The notes: generated by a model from the sequence alone, not told the origin. A stretch of DNA of 64,000 nucleotides from NCEH01 sp040049195 (GCF_040049195.1 NZ_JBDZDL010000004.1), one strand, 5' to 3'. Counted from the first letter of the stretch, positions 27,387-37,332 are shown. A program made the numbers and translations.

Positions 27387-28469
27387 ATGACTCAGTCCAC
27401 ACTCAGACTCGTCGAAGGTTCCTCCATGGATAAGACGAAAGCGCTCGACGCCGCGCTCTCACAGATCGAGCGGCATTTCGGCAAGGGCTCGATCATGCGG
27501 CTCGGCAAGACCGGAAAAGCCATTGAAATTGAAAGCATTCCTTCCGGATCCCTGGGGCTGGACATCGCGCTCGGCATCGGCGGGTTGCCGCGCGGGCGGG
27601 TGGTCGAGATCTTCGGCCCCGAATCCTCCGGCAAGACCACGCTGGCGCTGCATACCGTTGCAGAAGCTCAGAAAAAGGGCGGCGTCTGCGCCTTCATCGA
27701 CGCCGAGCACGCCCTTGATCCCATCTATGCCCGCAAGCTCGGCGTAAACCTGGACGATCTCCTTATTTCTCAACCGGATGCGGGCGAACAGGCGCTCGAG
27801 ATCTGCGACACGCTGGTCCGTTCGGGGGCGGTAGACGTGCTGGTGGTCGATTCGGTCGCCGCTTTGACCCCGCGCGCCGAACTGGACGGCGAGATGGGTG
27901 ACAGCCAGCCCGGCATGCAGGCCCGCCTGATGAGCCAGGCCCTGCGCAAGCTGACCGCGTCCATCTCCAAGTCCAACACCATGGTGATCTTCATCAATCA
28001 GATCCGCATGAAGATCGGCGTGATGTATGGCTCCCCGGAGACCACGACCGGCGGCAACGCCTTGAAATTCTATGCCTCCGTCCGCCTCGACATCCGCCGC
28101 ATCGGGATGATCAAGGAGCGCGACGAGGTGATCGGCAACCAGACCCGCGTCAAGGTCGTGAAGAACAAGCTGGCTCCTCCGTTCAAGCAGGTGGAATTCG
28201 ACATCATTTATGGCGAAGGCGTTTCCAAAACGGGGGAACTCCTCGATCTTGGGGTTCGCGCCGGCGTGGTGGAAAAGTCCGGCTCGTGGTTCTCCTACGA
28301 CAGCCAACGTCTCGGCCAAGGGCGGGAGAATGCCAAGGCATTCTTGAAGCAGAATGTTGAGGTCGCCGGGCGAATCGAAGCGGCGGTGCGCCAGAACGCA
28401 GGCCTTATAGCCGAACAGATCCTCGCCGGCTCCCCGGAGGAGGATTCTGCAGAGGTCGCGGAGGACTGA
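27387..28469 (+). CDS. recA: Recombinase RecA
   Basis: 360 aa, full length. The ATG at 27387 follows CGGAGAGC. It has Walker A GPESSGKTT at 77-85, Walker B VLVVDSVAAL, the MAW/DNA-binding loops and an acidic C-terminus (EEDSAEVAED). It catalyses homologous strand exchange and stimulates LexA self-cleavage. It is preceded by a LexA box (27307-27321) and followed by a terminator and alaS, an order common in Hyphomicrobiales. Confidence 0.98.
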   Translation: MTQSTLRLVEGSSMDKTKALDAALSQIERHFGKGSIMRLGKTGKAIEIESIPSGSLGLDIALGIGGLPRGRVVEIFGPESSGKTTLALHTVAEAQKKGGVCAFIDAEHALDPIYARKLGVNLDDLLISQPDAGEQALEICDTLVRSGAVDVLVVDSVAALTPRAELDGEMGDSQPGMQARLMSQALRKLTASISKSNTMVIFINQIRMKIGVMYGSPETTTGGNALKFYASVRLDIRRIGMIKERDEVIGNQTRVKVVKNKLAPPFKQVEFDIIYGEGVSKTGELLDLGVRAGVVEKSGSWFSYDSQRLGQGRENAKAFLKQNVEVAGRIEAAVRQNAGLIAEQILAGSPEEDSAEVAED

Positions 28470-28493
28470 GTGTCTGGGTTAAACGCCGGTTAG

Positions 28494-28521
28494 AGAAGGC
28501 GGGGCCCGGCTCCGCCTTTTT
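28494..28521 (+). terminator. Rho-independent terminator of recA
   Basis: Hairpin with arms AAGGCGG and CCGCCTT around a GC-rich loop, followed by TTT and AA, 25 bases after the recA stop. The remaining bases up to alaS (28749) contain no gene; they probably hold the alaS promoter. Confidence 0.7.
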
Positions 28522-28748
28522 AACGCGCGCGAAGCCATTGGCCCGCTTCGGCGCATAAGATATGCGAATGATATATCGTACTGGCCGGAAGGCATCGAAA
28601 ACGCTTTTCTGGACAAGCGGAAACGGCATCGTTAAACGATCTTCGCTTACGCATGGGGGCTTTGGCGTTGTCCGGGCCCATGTGAGAACCGACGCTGCGC
28701 CCTTCCGCGCGTCGGGGGAAATCCAGTCAAGGGTATGGTGGCCGGCAC

Positions 28749-31397
28749 ATGAGCGGCGTGAATGAGATCCGGTCGACCTTTGTCGATTATTTCGTGAAGC
28801 AGGGCCATGAGGCGGTTCCCTCCTCGCCCCTGGTGCCGCGCAACGACCCCACGCTCATGTTCACCAATGCGGGGATGGTGCAGTTCAAGAATGTCTTTAC
28901 GGGCATGGAAAAACGCCCCTACTCGCGGGCGGTGACCTCCCAGAAGTGTGTTCGCGCGGGCGGCAAGCACAACGATCTGGACAATGTCGGCTACACGGCG
29001 CGGCATCACACCTTCTTCGAGATGCTAGGTAATTTCTCGTTCGGTGACTATTTCAAGGACCGCGCGATCGAGTTGGCCTGGAACCTCGTGACCCGCGAGT
29101 TCGAGCTGCCGAAGGACCGGCTCCTCGTCACGGTCTATTCCGAGGACGACGAAGCGCACGCTTTGTGGAAGAAGATCGCCGGACTGCCGGACGAGCGCAT
29201 CATCCGCATCTCGACCTCCGATAATTTCTGGGCCATGGGCGATACCGGCCCCTGCGGCCCGTGCTCGGAAATTTTCTTCGATCACGGCGCTCACATCCCC
29301 GGCGGCCCCCCGGGCTCCGCGGATGCCGACGGCGATCGCTTCATCGAGATCTGGAATCTCGTGTTCATGCAGTATGAACAGCTTCCGGGCGGGGAGCGCC
29401 TGTCACTGCCGCGTCCCTCGATCGATACCGGCATGGGGCTCGAGCGCATTTCCGCTCTGTTGCAGGGCACGCATGACAATTATGAAACCGACCTCATGCG
29501 GGCGATCATCGCCGAGGTCGCGGAACTCACCGGCGTCTCGCCGGACGGGCCGCAGAAGGCCAGCCACCGCGTCATCGCCGACCATTTGCGCGCCTCGGTC
29601 TTCCTAACCGCTGATGGCGTGCTGCCTTCGAACGAGGGGCGCGGCTATGTCCTGCGGCGGATCATGCGGCGCGCCATGCGCCACGCCCAGCTGCTCGGTG
29701 CGCGCGATCCGCTCATGTACCGGCTGGTGCCGATCCTGGTCCGGGAAATGGGCCGTGCCTATCCCGAGATCGTGCGGGCTGAAGCGCTCGCAACGGAGAC
29801 ACTGCTGCTCGAGGAGCGCCGTTTCCGCCGGACGCTGGAACGCGGCCTGCTGATCCTGGAGGAGGAAAGCGCCGGCCTCACCAGTGGGGCGCGGTTTCCC
29901 GGCGACGTGGCCTTCAAGCTTTACGATACCTATGGGTTCCCGCTTGATCTGACCGAGGACGCGCTGCGCGGTCGCGGAATTCATGTGGATACCGACGCAT
30001 TCAAATCCGCGATGGAGCGGCAGAAAGCCGACGCGCGCGCCGCATGGCAGGGGTCCGGCGAGGCCGCCACGGATGCTGTCTGGTTCGCCTTGCGGGAGCG
30101 CGAGGGGGCGACTGAGTTCCTCGGCTATGATACGGAGCGCGCCGAGGGCGTGGTGCGGGCTCTTGTCCGCGATGGCGCCGAGGTCAACGAACTCAAGACG
30201 GGTGAGCAAGGGCTGCTCGTGGTCAACCAGACCCCCTTCTATGGTGAGTCCGGCGGGCAGGTGGGCGATAGTGGCCGCCTGGTGGCCGAAGGCGGTGTCT
30301 CGGCCGATATTCTCAACACCCAGAAGAAGCTGGGTGACCTGTTCGTCCACGATATCGTCGTCAAGGAAGGCGTGTTGCGGGTGGGGGCACCGGTTTCGCT
30401 GTCAGTGGATCATGACCGGCGGTCCGCCATTCGGGCAAACCATTCGGCGACCCATCTGCTGCATGAGGCGCTCAGGCGCGTGCTGGGCGACCATGTGGCT
30501 CAGAAGGGGTCGCTTGTGGCGCCGGATCGCCTGCGTTTCGATTTCAGCCATCCCAAGCCCCTTTCGCCGGCCGAACTAGCTCAGGTGGAGGATATCGCCA
30601 ACACCTACGTGCTGCGGAACGAGCCCGTCGACACGCGGCTCATGGCGGTTGACGAGGCCATTGAATCCGGTGCCCGTGCGCTCTTCGGCGAGAAATATGG
30701 CGACGAGGTGCGTGTGGTTTCCATGGGCACGGATCCCGGCAATGGCGCGCCTTATTCCGTGGAGCTGTGCGGCGGCACCCATGTGTCGCGCACCGGTGAT
30801 ATCGGTATCGTGTCGATCGTTTCGGAAGGCGCTGTGGCCTCCGGTGTGCGACGGCTCGAGGCGCTGACCGCGACTACGGCCCGCCGCCACCTCAATGCGG
30901 CCAATGCGGCGCTCCAATCGGCATCCGCGAGCCTGAAGACGGTGCCGTCCGAGCTGGATGCGCGGATCACCGCTTTGGTCGAGGAGCGGCGCAAGCTGGA
31001 ACGTGACCTTGCTGATGCCCGCAAGCGCCTCGCCATGGGTGAGGCGGGTGGCGAAGAGCCGGTGCGCACCGTCGGCGACGTGAAGCTGATGGCAAAGCAA
31101 GTCGCCGGCATTGAACTCAAGGACCTTAAGGGCCTTGTCGATGAAGGCAAGAAGCGGCTTGGCTCCGGCGTGGTCGCGATCGTCGGTGTCACCGACGATG
31201 GCAAGGCGGGTTTGGTGGTGGGGGTAACCTCGGACCTCATCGCCCGATTCGATGCGCAGAAGCTGGTGCGCGCCGGCGTCGAAGCGCTGGGCGGTAAAGG
31301 CGGCGGCGGCCGACCGGACATGGCGCAGGGCGGCGGTCCAGACGCGGCCAAGGCGGATGCGGCCCTGGCGGCGATCGAAAGCGCGCTGGCGGGGTGA
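28749..31397 (+). CDS. alaS: Alanine--tRNA ligase
   Basis: 882 aa, full length. It charges tRNA-Ala. The N-terminal class II catalytic core begins MSGVNEIRSTFVDYF and includes FTNAGMVQFKNVFTG. The editing domain carries HSATHLL and the zinc/editing CGGTHV, and the C-terminal domain ends with a Gly/Ala-rich tail. It lies downstream of recA. Confidence 0.97.
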   Translation: MSGVNEIRSTFVDYFVKQGHEAVPSSPLVPRNDPTLMFTNAGMVQFKNVFTGMEKRPYSRAVTSQKCVRAGGKHNDLDNVGYTARHHTFFEMLGNFSFGDYFKDRAIELAWNLVTREFELPKDRLLVTVYSEDDEAHALWKKIAGLPDERIIRISTSDNFWAMGDTGPCGPCSEIFFDHGAHIPGGPPGSADADGDRFIEIWNLVFMQYEQLPGGERLSLPRPSIDTGMGLERISALLQGTHDNYETDLMRAIIAEVAELTGVSPDGPQKASHRVIADHLRASVFLTADGVLPSNEGRGYVLRRIMRRAMRHAQLLGARDPLMYRLVPILVREMGRAYPEIVRAEALATETLLLEERRFRRTLERGLLILEEESAGLTSGARFPGDVAFKLYDTYGFPLDLTEDALRGRGIHVDTDAFKSAMERQKADARAAWQGSGEAATDAVWFALREREGATEFLGYDTERAEGVVRALVRDGAEVNELKTGEQGLLVVNQTPFYGESGGQVGDSGRLVAEGGVSADILNTQKKLGDLFVHDIVVKEGVLRVGAPVSLSVDHDRRSAIRANHSATHLLHEALRRVLGDHVAQKGSLVAPDRLRFDFSHPKPLSPAELAQVEDIANTYVLRNEPVDTRLMAVDEAIESGARALFGEKYGDEVRVVSMGTDPGNGAPYSVELCGGTHVSRTGDIGIVSIVSEGAVASGVRRLEALTATTARRHLNAANAALQSASASLKTVPSELDARITALVEERRKLERDLADARKRLAMGEAGGEEPVRTVGDVKLMAKQVAGIELKDLKGLVDEGKKRLGSGVVAIVGVTDDGKAGLVVGVTSDLIARFDAQKLVRAGVEALGGKGGGGRPDMAQGGGPDAAKADAALAAIESALAG

Positions 31398-31698
31398 GGC
31401 CGTGCCGGTGCGCCGGCTCGGTTCGCAGCAAGACGGCAGCGGTCCCGCGTGGAACCTGACGGATGATGGGCCGCTTTAAGGGCGAACCGGGTGGTGTCTC
31501 AAGCCTGCGGTTTCGTCCGGTCTTCGCGGTTCGGTTCGAAGGGAACCCCAGCGCACGCGATGCGGCGATTGGGCATCGTGCCGCTCAAGTTTGCCTTTGT
31601 GAGTGCGCCTGACATCGTGCCACGATGGGTCGTTGGGCCTTAGGGTCCCTCCACCCGAGGACCCGCGACGTCAAGCTTCATGGGAGAACCTGCCCCCG
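31398..31698. other. Gene-free spacer between alaS and the K+ channel gene
   Basis: About 300 bases. No conserved coding frame, RNA gene or clear terminator is visible; it presumably holds the 3' end of the alaS transcript and the promoter of the channel gene. Confidence 0.35.
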
Positions 31699-32970
31699 AT
31701 GCCGGCCGCAGGGCAGAAGCCGCCACCTATGCTGTTTCTTTGGCGCCTGCCGCGGCACGCCTTGCGCAAGCGCGTGTTCGCCATCCTGGAGCGCGACGCC
31801 GTCCGCGATCCCACGGCGCAGATCGTGCACGCTTTTCTGATCGTCCTCATTCTCGCAAATACTTTCGCCGCGATCGTCGAGACGGTGCCAAGCATCGGCA
31901 CGCCCTACCTGTCGGGCTTGCATCTTTTCGAGCTGTTCTCGTTCGTGGTGTTCGCCATTGAATATGGCCTGCGTCTCTGGGCGGCGCCCGAGAACCCGCG
32001 TTTTCGGGGGATGCGCTCGTCGCGCGCGCGGCTGAGTTATGCTGCGACCCCAGCCGCAATCATAGATTTGCTGGCGGTCATGCCGTTCGGGCTGCTGCTG
32101 CTGCTGAACGCGGATCTGCGCATCATCGCGCTGTTCCGACTCGTGCGCTTCATGAAGCTTGCGCGCTATTCCCCCGGCATCGCTTCGCTTCTGGAAGCCA
32201 TCCGGATCGAGCGGCATGCGCTGCTTGCCTGTCTGGGCATCATCGGTGCGGTGGTGCTGCTGGCTGCGTCTGTGATGTACGTGGTGGAGCACGAGGCGCA
32301 GCCCGACAAGTTCGGCTCGATCCCGCTTGCCGCCTGGTGGGCGGTGGTGACGGTCACCACCGTCGGCTATGGGGATGTCGTGCCGGTCACGCTTGCGGGC
32401 CGGATGGTGGCGGGCGTCACCATGATAACAGGCTTGGTCATGCTTGCCCTGCCGGTGGGCATCATCACCTCTGCGTTCGCGGATGTGATCCGCCGCCGCG
32501 AGTTCGTGGTGAGCTGGGGTATGGTGGCCCGGGTGCCGCTGTTTGCCGAATTGGATGCGGCGGGAATCGGCGAGATTTTACGCCTCCTCTCTTCGCACAC
32601 GGCGGAGCCCGGCGAAGTTCTCATGCGGCGGGGCGATGTCGCCCGCTCCATGTTCTTCATCCTCTCCGGCGAGGTGCAGATCGAGCTGGATTCAGGCCCG
32701 TTGCGCCTGGGCGAGGGGCATTTCTTCGGGGAAATGGCCTTGCGCACCGGTCGGCTGAGGAGCGCCACGGTACGGGCGCTCTCGCGGACGCAATTGCTGA
32801 TCCTGGAAGGAAAGGATTTTACCGACCTCCTGGCCCGGCGGCCGGAAATCGCAGATCGGATTGCCGACCTCGAACATCGCGAGGAAGCGCCCCATGCGCT
32901 GCGGCCGCGCGGCGATATTTCACCAGAGGAACTCGACGAGGCGGACCGTCAACCGTCATCGGACGCGTGA
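31699..32970 (+). CDS. Cyclic-nucleotide-gated potassium channel (MlotiK1-like)
   Basis: 423 aa from ATG 31699, with GGGAGAA about 10 bases upstream. Six transmembrane segments (about 44-260) include a weakly charged S4 (RIIALFRLVRFMKLAR, 141-156) and the K+ selectivity filter TVGYGD at 221-226. The C-terminal cyclic-nucleotide-binding domain (about 280-395) has a phosphate-binding cassette from FFGEMAL to RSATV (342-358), which includes the cNMP-contacting Arg. This is the architecture of MloK1 from Mesorhizobium. It lies between alaS and the convergent icd. Confidence 0.9.
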   Translation: MPAAGQKPPPMLFLWRLPRHALRKRVFAILERDAVRDPTAQIVHAFLIVLILANTFAAIVETVPSIGTPYLSGLHLFELFSFVVFAIEYGLRLWAAPENPRFRGMRSSRARLSYAATPAAIIDLLAVMPFGLLLLLNADLRIIALFRLVRFMKLARYSPGIASLLEAIRIERHALLACLGIIGAVVLLAASVMYVVEHEAQPDKFGSIPLAAWWAVVTVTTVGYGDVVPVTLAGRMVAGVTMITGLVMLALPVGIITSAFADVIRRREFVVSWGMVARVPLFAELDAAGIGEILRLLSSHTAEPGEVLMRRGDVARSMFFILSGEVQIELDSGPLRLGEGHFFGEMALRTGRLRSATVRALSRTQLLILEGKDFTDLLARRPEIADRIADLEHREEAPHALRPRGDISPEELDEADRQPSSDA

Positions 32971-32974
32971 CGGG

Positions 32975-33000
32975 GACGGGGCGCCGCGCAGCGCCCCGTC
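32975..33000. terminator. Terminator-like hairpin between the channel gene and icd (convergent)
   Basis: A 10-bp perfect stem GACGGGGCGC/GCGCCCCGTC with a 6-base loop lies in the 40-base space between the two convergent stop codons. T runs are poor, so termination strength is uncertain. Confidence 0.6.
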
Positions 33001-33010
33001 CGTTAGCTTC

Positions 33011-34225
33011 TCAGGCCGCCATGGCCTTGGTCAGGTTGTCGGAAACCTTGTCGAGGAAGCCGGTGGTGGAGAGCCACTTCTGGTCGGCGCCGACCAGCAG
33101 GGCCAGATCCTTGGTCATATCGCCGGCTTCGACCGTGTCGACGCAGACCTTCTCCAGCGTATTCGCGAACTTGGCCAATTCGTCATTGCCATCGAGCTTG
33201 GCGCGGTGGGCGAGGCCCCGCGTCCAGGCGAAGATGGAGGCGATGGAATTGGTGGAGGTTTCCTTGCCCTTCTGATGCTCGCGATAATGGCGGGTCACAG
33301 TGCCGTGAGCGGCTTCCGCTTCCACCGTCATGCCATCGGGAGTCATGAGCACGGAGGTCATGAGGCCGAGGGAGCCGAAGCCTTGGGCCACGATGTCCGA
33401 CTGCACGTCGCCGTCGTAATTCTTACAGGCCCACACATAGCCGCCGGACCACTTGAGCGCCGAGGCGACCATGTCGTCGATCAGGCGATGCTCATAGGTG
33501 AGCTTGCGGCTCTCGAACTCTTCCTTGAACTCGGCGTCGTAAATCTCCTGGAAGATGTCCTTGAAGCGGCCGTCATAGGCCTTCAGAATCGTGTTCTTGG
33601 TGGAGAGATAGACGGGATAATTGCGGTTCAGGCCGTAATTCAGCGAGGCGCGGGCGAAATCGCGGATCGACTCGTCCAGATTGTACATGGAGAGCGCGAC
33701 GCCGGCGCCCGGGAACTTGTAGACTTCCTTCTCGATCTTGGTGCCGTCCTCGCCCACGAAGGAGATCGTCAGCGTGCCCTTGCCGGGCACCTTGAAATCG
33801 GTGGCGCGGTATTGGTCGCCGAAGGCATGGCGCCCGACGATGATCGGCTGCGTCCAGCCCGGTACGAGGCGGGGCACGTTCTTGCAGATGATCGGCTCGC
33901 GGAAGATGACGCCGCCGAGGATGTTGCGGATCGTGCCGTTGGGCGACTTCCACATTTCCTTCAGGTTGAATTCCTTCACGCGGGCTTCGTCCGGCGTGAT
34001 GGTGGCGCATTTCACGCCGACGCCATGCTTCTTGATCGCCTCGGCAGCGTCGATCGTCACCTGGTCATTGGTGGCATCGCGATTTTCGACCGAGAGATCG
34101 TAATATTCCAGGTCGATATCGAGATAGGGGTGGATCAGCTTGTCCTTGATGTACTGCCAGATGATCCGCGTCATCTCATCGCCGTCGAGTTCGACGACAG
34201 GATTTGCCACCTTGATCTTCGCCAT
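33011..34225 (-). CDS. icd: NADP-dependent isocitrate dehydrogenase
   Basis: 404 aa, the eukaryote-like NADP-IDH type common in Hyphomicrobiales. It oxidatively decarboxylates isocitrate to 2-oxoglutarate in the TCA cycle. It starts MAKIKVANPVVELDGDEMTR and contains the substrate loop STKNTILKAYDGRFKDIFQ, the metal-site Asp in KNYDGDVQSD and the NADP loop AAHGTVTRHYR. Starts further upstream in frame add a non-conserved stretch and are rejected. Confidence 0.96.
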   Translation of the reverse strand: MAKIKVANPVVELDGDEMTRIIWQYIKDKLIHPYLDIDLEYYDLSVENRDATNDQVTIDAAEAIKKHGVGVKCATITPDEARVKEFNLKEMWKSPNGTIRNILGGVIFREPIICKNVPRLVPGWTQPIIVGRHAFGDQYRATDFKVPGKGTLTISFVGEDGTKIEKEVYKFPGAGVALSMYNLDESIRDFARASLNYGLNRNYPVYLSTKNTILKAYDGRFKDIFQEIYDAEFKEEFESRKLTYEHRLIDDMVASALKWSGGYVWACKNYDGDVQSDIVAQGFGSLGLMTSVLMTPDGMTVEAEAAHGTVTRHYREHQKGKETSTNSIASIFAWTRGLAHRAKLDGNDELAKFANTLEKVCVDTVEAGDMTKDLALLVGADQKWLSTTGFLDKVSDNLTKAMAA

Positions 34226-34422
34226 GTGGACGACCTTTCGGGGCGCTCTGAGAGCGTAAAGAGAGTCAATGGGGGATGCCGTATCGGCCCGCGCCCCGCT
34301 GGCGCCGCCGGCATCCCGCCCGGGCGAGGCCGCTATAGCATTCACGCGCCAGAAGAAGAAGCGCATGACACCTCGACTTTGGCCGTGCCCACGGGCTAGA
34401 GAGCCCTTAAAGGAAAAAATTG

Positions 34423-35286
34423 ATGCCCGGCGCAGGAACTGACAGCACGAAGCCCTGGATCGGCGGTGGCCCGGTGGTCATTTTGGTTGAACCGCAGCTC
34501 GGCGATAATATCGGCTCGGCGGCGCGGGCGATGGGCAATTTCGGCCTGTCTCGCTTACGTTTGGTCAATCCGCGCAACGGCTGGCCCGATGACCGGGCCC
34601 GCATCTTCGCCGCCGGCGCGGATCGCATTCTGGAGGAGGCGACCCTTTTTCCCGATTTGCGCGCGGCCCTCGCGGATGTGAATTATGCGATTGCCGCGAC
34701 CGCCCGCGAGCGCGGCATGGCCAAGCAGGTGCTTGGCGCCGACGCAGCCGCGGCTGAGGCGGCTGCCCGCCTCGCGCAGCGCGAGGACGTCGCGCTTGTG
34801 TTCGGGCGTGAGCGCACCGGCCTCTACACCGAGGAGGTCTCCCTGTGCGATGTCATCCTGACCTTGCCGGTGAACCCTGCCTTCGCCTCGCTGAACCTCG
34901 CTACGGCGGTATCAGTGGTGGCGTACGAATGGTTCAAGCACGCGACCGGTGGCGCATTGCCCTTCTCTTCGGCGGAAAAATCCCCTGTGGCCGAAAAGAA
35001 GGACCTCCTGGCCTTCTTCGACCATTTGGAAGGCGAGCTGGAGGCGGCAGCCTTTTTTCGCTCGGCAGATAAGCAGCCGTCGACGACGCGGAACATCCGC
35101 AACATCTTTCATCGCATCGCGCTCTCCAAGCAGGACCTTGCGACCTTGCACGGGATGATCACCTCACTGGTGGAGGGGCGGATCGGCCGGGAGAAGCGCA
35201 AGAGCGAGCGCAATGCCAAGGCTGAGGCGAAGCGCGCGCGAGGCCTTGCCGACCATGGATCTTCGCCTGTCGACGAGGAGGCGTGA
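34423..35286 (+). CDS. trmJ: TrmH-family tRNA/rRNA methyltransferase (TrmJ-like)
   Basis: 287 aa SPOUT methyltransferase. The ATG at 34423 follows AAAGGA; a TTG 3 bases earlier is less likely. SPOUT motif 1 is VEPQLGDNIGSAARAMGNFG, motif 2 is ALVFGRERTGL and motif 3 is SLNLATAVSVVAYE. E. coli TrmJ 2'-O-methylates position 32 of tRNAs. The C-terminal part is basic and rich in Lys/Arg (about 255-275). It lies immediately upstream of an initiator tRNA gene. Confidence 0.85.
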   Translation: MPGAGTDSTKPWIGGGPVVILVEPQLGDNIGSAARAMGNFGLSRLRLVNPRNGWPDDRARIFAAGADRILEEATLFPDLRAALADVNYAIAATARERGMAKQVLGADAAAAEAAARLAQREDVALVFGRERTGLYTEEVSLCDVILTLPVNPAFASLNLATAVSVVAYEWFKHATGGALPFSSAEKSPVAEKKDLLAFFDHLEGELEAAAFFRSADKQPSTTRNIRNIFHRIALSKQDLATLHGMITSLVEGRIGREKRKSERNAKAEAKRARGLADHGSSPVDEEA

Positions 35287-35413
35287 GCGCAAACCGTCCA
35301 CAGGCAAGTGAGATGGCTTCGCTTTTTTTCGCGCCAGGGGTTTCCTTCCCCGGCCGGCATTGTTACATACACGCCACTGACACGCCGGTTCGCCGGCAAA
35401 TCGTCAGCTCTGA

Positions 35414-35490
<77 letters not shown>

Positions 35491-35500
35491 GCGTGCGTAT

Positions 35501-35548
35501 ATGAAAGCGGCTCTGCTTGGTGATCCAAGCAGAGCCGCTTTCATTTTA
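35501..35548 (+). terminator. Rho-independent terminator of tRNA-fMet
   Basis: A perfect 20-bp stem (35501-35520 with 35525-35544) around a TGAT loop, followed by TTTT. The outer AT pairs give runs usable in both directions. The rest of the space to the suyB stop (35668) shows no gene. Confidence 0.88.
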
Positions 35549-35667
35549 TACGTACCGAGACGACGGTATCACCTTCGCAGCGTTCGCCTATTCATCCCGG
35601 CCGCGCATTCTCAATTTGACACCGAATGAAAGACGGGCAGCGCGAGAGCCGCCCGTCCGTTGATCGT

Positions 35668-36948
35668 TCAGGCGCTGCGATACAGCTTCGTCATGACGAA
35701 CTCGCGGTGGCCGAGGGATTCGGCAGCCGTGAGCCGGCCGTTGGCGGTGCGCACGATCATGTCGATCAGCGCATCGCCAGCCTGCGGGATCGTCATGTCG
35801 CGGCGCAGGACGCCGGAGACGTCCACGTCGATATGGTCGCCCATGGTGCGGATGGTGCGCGGATTGCCGGAGATCTTGATCACCGGAACGATGGGATTGC
35901 CGATCACATTGCCCTGCCCGGTGGGGAAGGTGTGCACGACGTATCCGGCGGCCGCCATCAGGGTCACGCATTCGGCGGCTGCCGAGGACGTGTCCATGAA
36001 ATAGAGGCCGGGCCCCTTGGCGGGGGCCTCCGCAGGCTCGAGCGCGTCAATATAGGTGCACTCGTGGCCGATCTTCTCAAGATTGCCGAGGGCCTTTTCC
36101 TCGATCGTGGTGAGGCCGCCGGCAATATTTCCCTTGGTCGGCTGGCTGTCCGAAAGGTCGTCGGTCTTGTAGGCTTCGATGACGTCGTCCTGATAGGACT
36201 TCCACATCTTGTACCACTTGTCCGCGATTTCGGGGGAAGCCGCACGCTCCTTGCACAGATGCTCGGCACCGGTGATTTCGGAGGTCTCGCCGAACACGCC
36301 GTAGATGCCGTGCGGGATCAGCTTGTCGTACATGTTGCCGACGGTTGGGCAGGAGGACAGGCCCGTCGTCGTGTCGGATTCACCGCATTTGGTGGAGATC
36401 CAAAGATCGGTGATCGGGCATTCCTCGCGCTGGAGCTCGGTTGCCCATTGCAGGAAGCGCTTGGCCTGATAGCTGGCCTTGGCGATGGTCGCGATATCGC
36501 CATGGCCCTCGATGCCAAAGCCCACGACCGGCTTGCCGGTCTTGGCGATGCCCTGAACGACGCGGTTGGTCCACTGGTCCTCGATTCCGATAACGATGAC
36601 CGCTGCCACGTTCGGATTGGAGCCGATCCCGATGAGGGTGCGGAAATGGATTTCCAGATCCTCGCCGAACTGCAGACGTCCGTACGCATGCGGCAGCGCC
36701 AGCGTGCCCTTCACATTGTTCGCCACGGCCTCGCAGGCCGCGTTCGAAAGATCGTCGAGCGGCAGGATGACCACGTGGTTGCGCACGCCGACGCGGCCGT
36801 TCTCGCGGCGCCAGCCCATGATCGTGGCATTCGCATAGTCACTGGAAGCGCGCTCCGCCGAAAGGGCGGGGGTGACGAGCTGGTCCGGCGCACTGCCGGC
36901 GAACGGGTTCGTCGGGCTTTCGCCGTTGATCGTGATGTTCTCGGACAT
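35668..36948 (-). CDS. suyB: UxaA-family hydro/sulfo-lyase large subunit, probable (2R)-sulfolactate sulfo-lyase subunit beta
   Basis: 426 aa from ATG 36948 (GTGAGG 6 bases upstream; a GTG at 36960 is possible). It belongs to the altronate dehydratase (UxaA C-terminal) family, with conserved GIGSNPNVAAVIVIGIE, STKCGESDTTTGL and FPTGQGNVIGNPIVPVIK. Altronate dehydratase itself fuses small and large domains; separate small and large genes, as here, are the SuyA/SuyB arrangement. SuyAB cleaves sulfolactate to pyruvate and sulfite. SlcC/ComC-like genes and exporters nearby support this. An altronate- or related-acid dehydratase remains the alternative. Confidence 0.78.
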   Translation of the reverse strand: MSENITINGESPTNPFAGSAPDQLVTPALSAERASSDYANATIMGWRRENGRVGVRNHVVILPLDDLSNAACEAVANNVKGTLALPHAYGRLQFGEDLEIHFRTLIGIGSNPNVAAVIVIGIEDQWTNRVVQGIAKTGKPVVGFGIEGHGDIATIAKASYQAKRFLQWATELQREECPITDLWISTKCGESDTTTGLSSCPTVGNMYDKLIPHGIYGVFGETSEITGAEHLCKERAASPEIADKWYKMWKSYQDDVIEAYKTDDLSDSQPTKGNIAGGLTTIEEKALGNLEKIGHECTYIDALEPAEAPAKGPGLYFMDTSSAAAECVTLMAAAGYVVHTFPTGQGNVIGNPIVPVIKISGNPRTIRTMGDHIDVDVSGVLRRDMTIPQAGDALIDMIVRTANGRLTAAESLGHREFVMTKLYRSA

Positions 36949-36956
36949 GTTCGGCC

Positions 36957-37277
36957 TCACCAGCGCTTCGTCTTGGCATTGTGGACGTGGACGTGCTCGC
37001 CCTTGGCGATATCGGCGACGATCCGGCCGACATCTTGTCCGTACTTGATCAAGGTATCGCCGGTCTTCAGATCCACCAGCGCCACCTTGTGGCCGATGGG
37101 GATGTCGCTCTTCACGAACACCTCAAAGGTGGAATTGTCTTCCGTGATGACGCCGAAGGCCTGCGTATTGGCGCCGAGACCCTCGACGACCGCGACCGCC
37201 ACATTGTCCTTGGGGCTATGGGCGAGGACGTGCGGAATGCCGTCGCCATTGCCTCGCGTTTCTTGATTTGCGCTCAT
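36957..37277 (-). CDS. suyA: UxaA-family small (SAF-domain) subunit, probable sulfolactate sulfo-lyase subunit alpha
   Basis: 106 aa SAF-domain protein. The ending EHVHVHNAKTKRW resembles SuyA more than altronate dehydratase, and IPIGHKVALVDL.TGD.LIKYGQDVG is the SAF core. It starts with ATG 37277 after AGGAGG and is followed 8 bases later by the large subunit. A palindromic operator overlapping a TTGACC promoter lies upstream (37333-37350), so suyAB can be transcribed separately from the rest of the operon. Confidence 0.78.
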   Translation of the reverse strand: MSANQETRGNGDGIPHVLAHSPKDNVAVAVVEGLGANTQAFGVITEDNSTFEVFVKSDIPIGHKVALVDLKTGDTLIKYGQDVGRIVADIAKGEHVHVHNAKTKRW

Positions 37278-37332
37278 TGTCTTGAGGTCCTCCTATGCCG
37301 GCCCGGGGTCCCAGGGCTCGCCCTGCCTTCCC

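Noticed and set aside
35668..37277. Altronate dehydratase UxaA
   Set aside because: Separate small and large genes, the SuyA-like C-terminus and the sulfolactate dehydrogenase neighbours favour a sulfo-lyase. No uronate genes are adjacent (the mannonate dehydratase is about 9 kb away in another unit).
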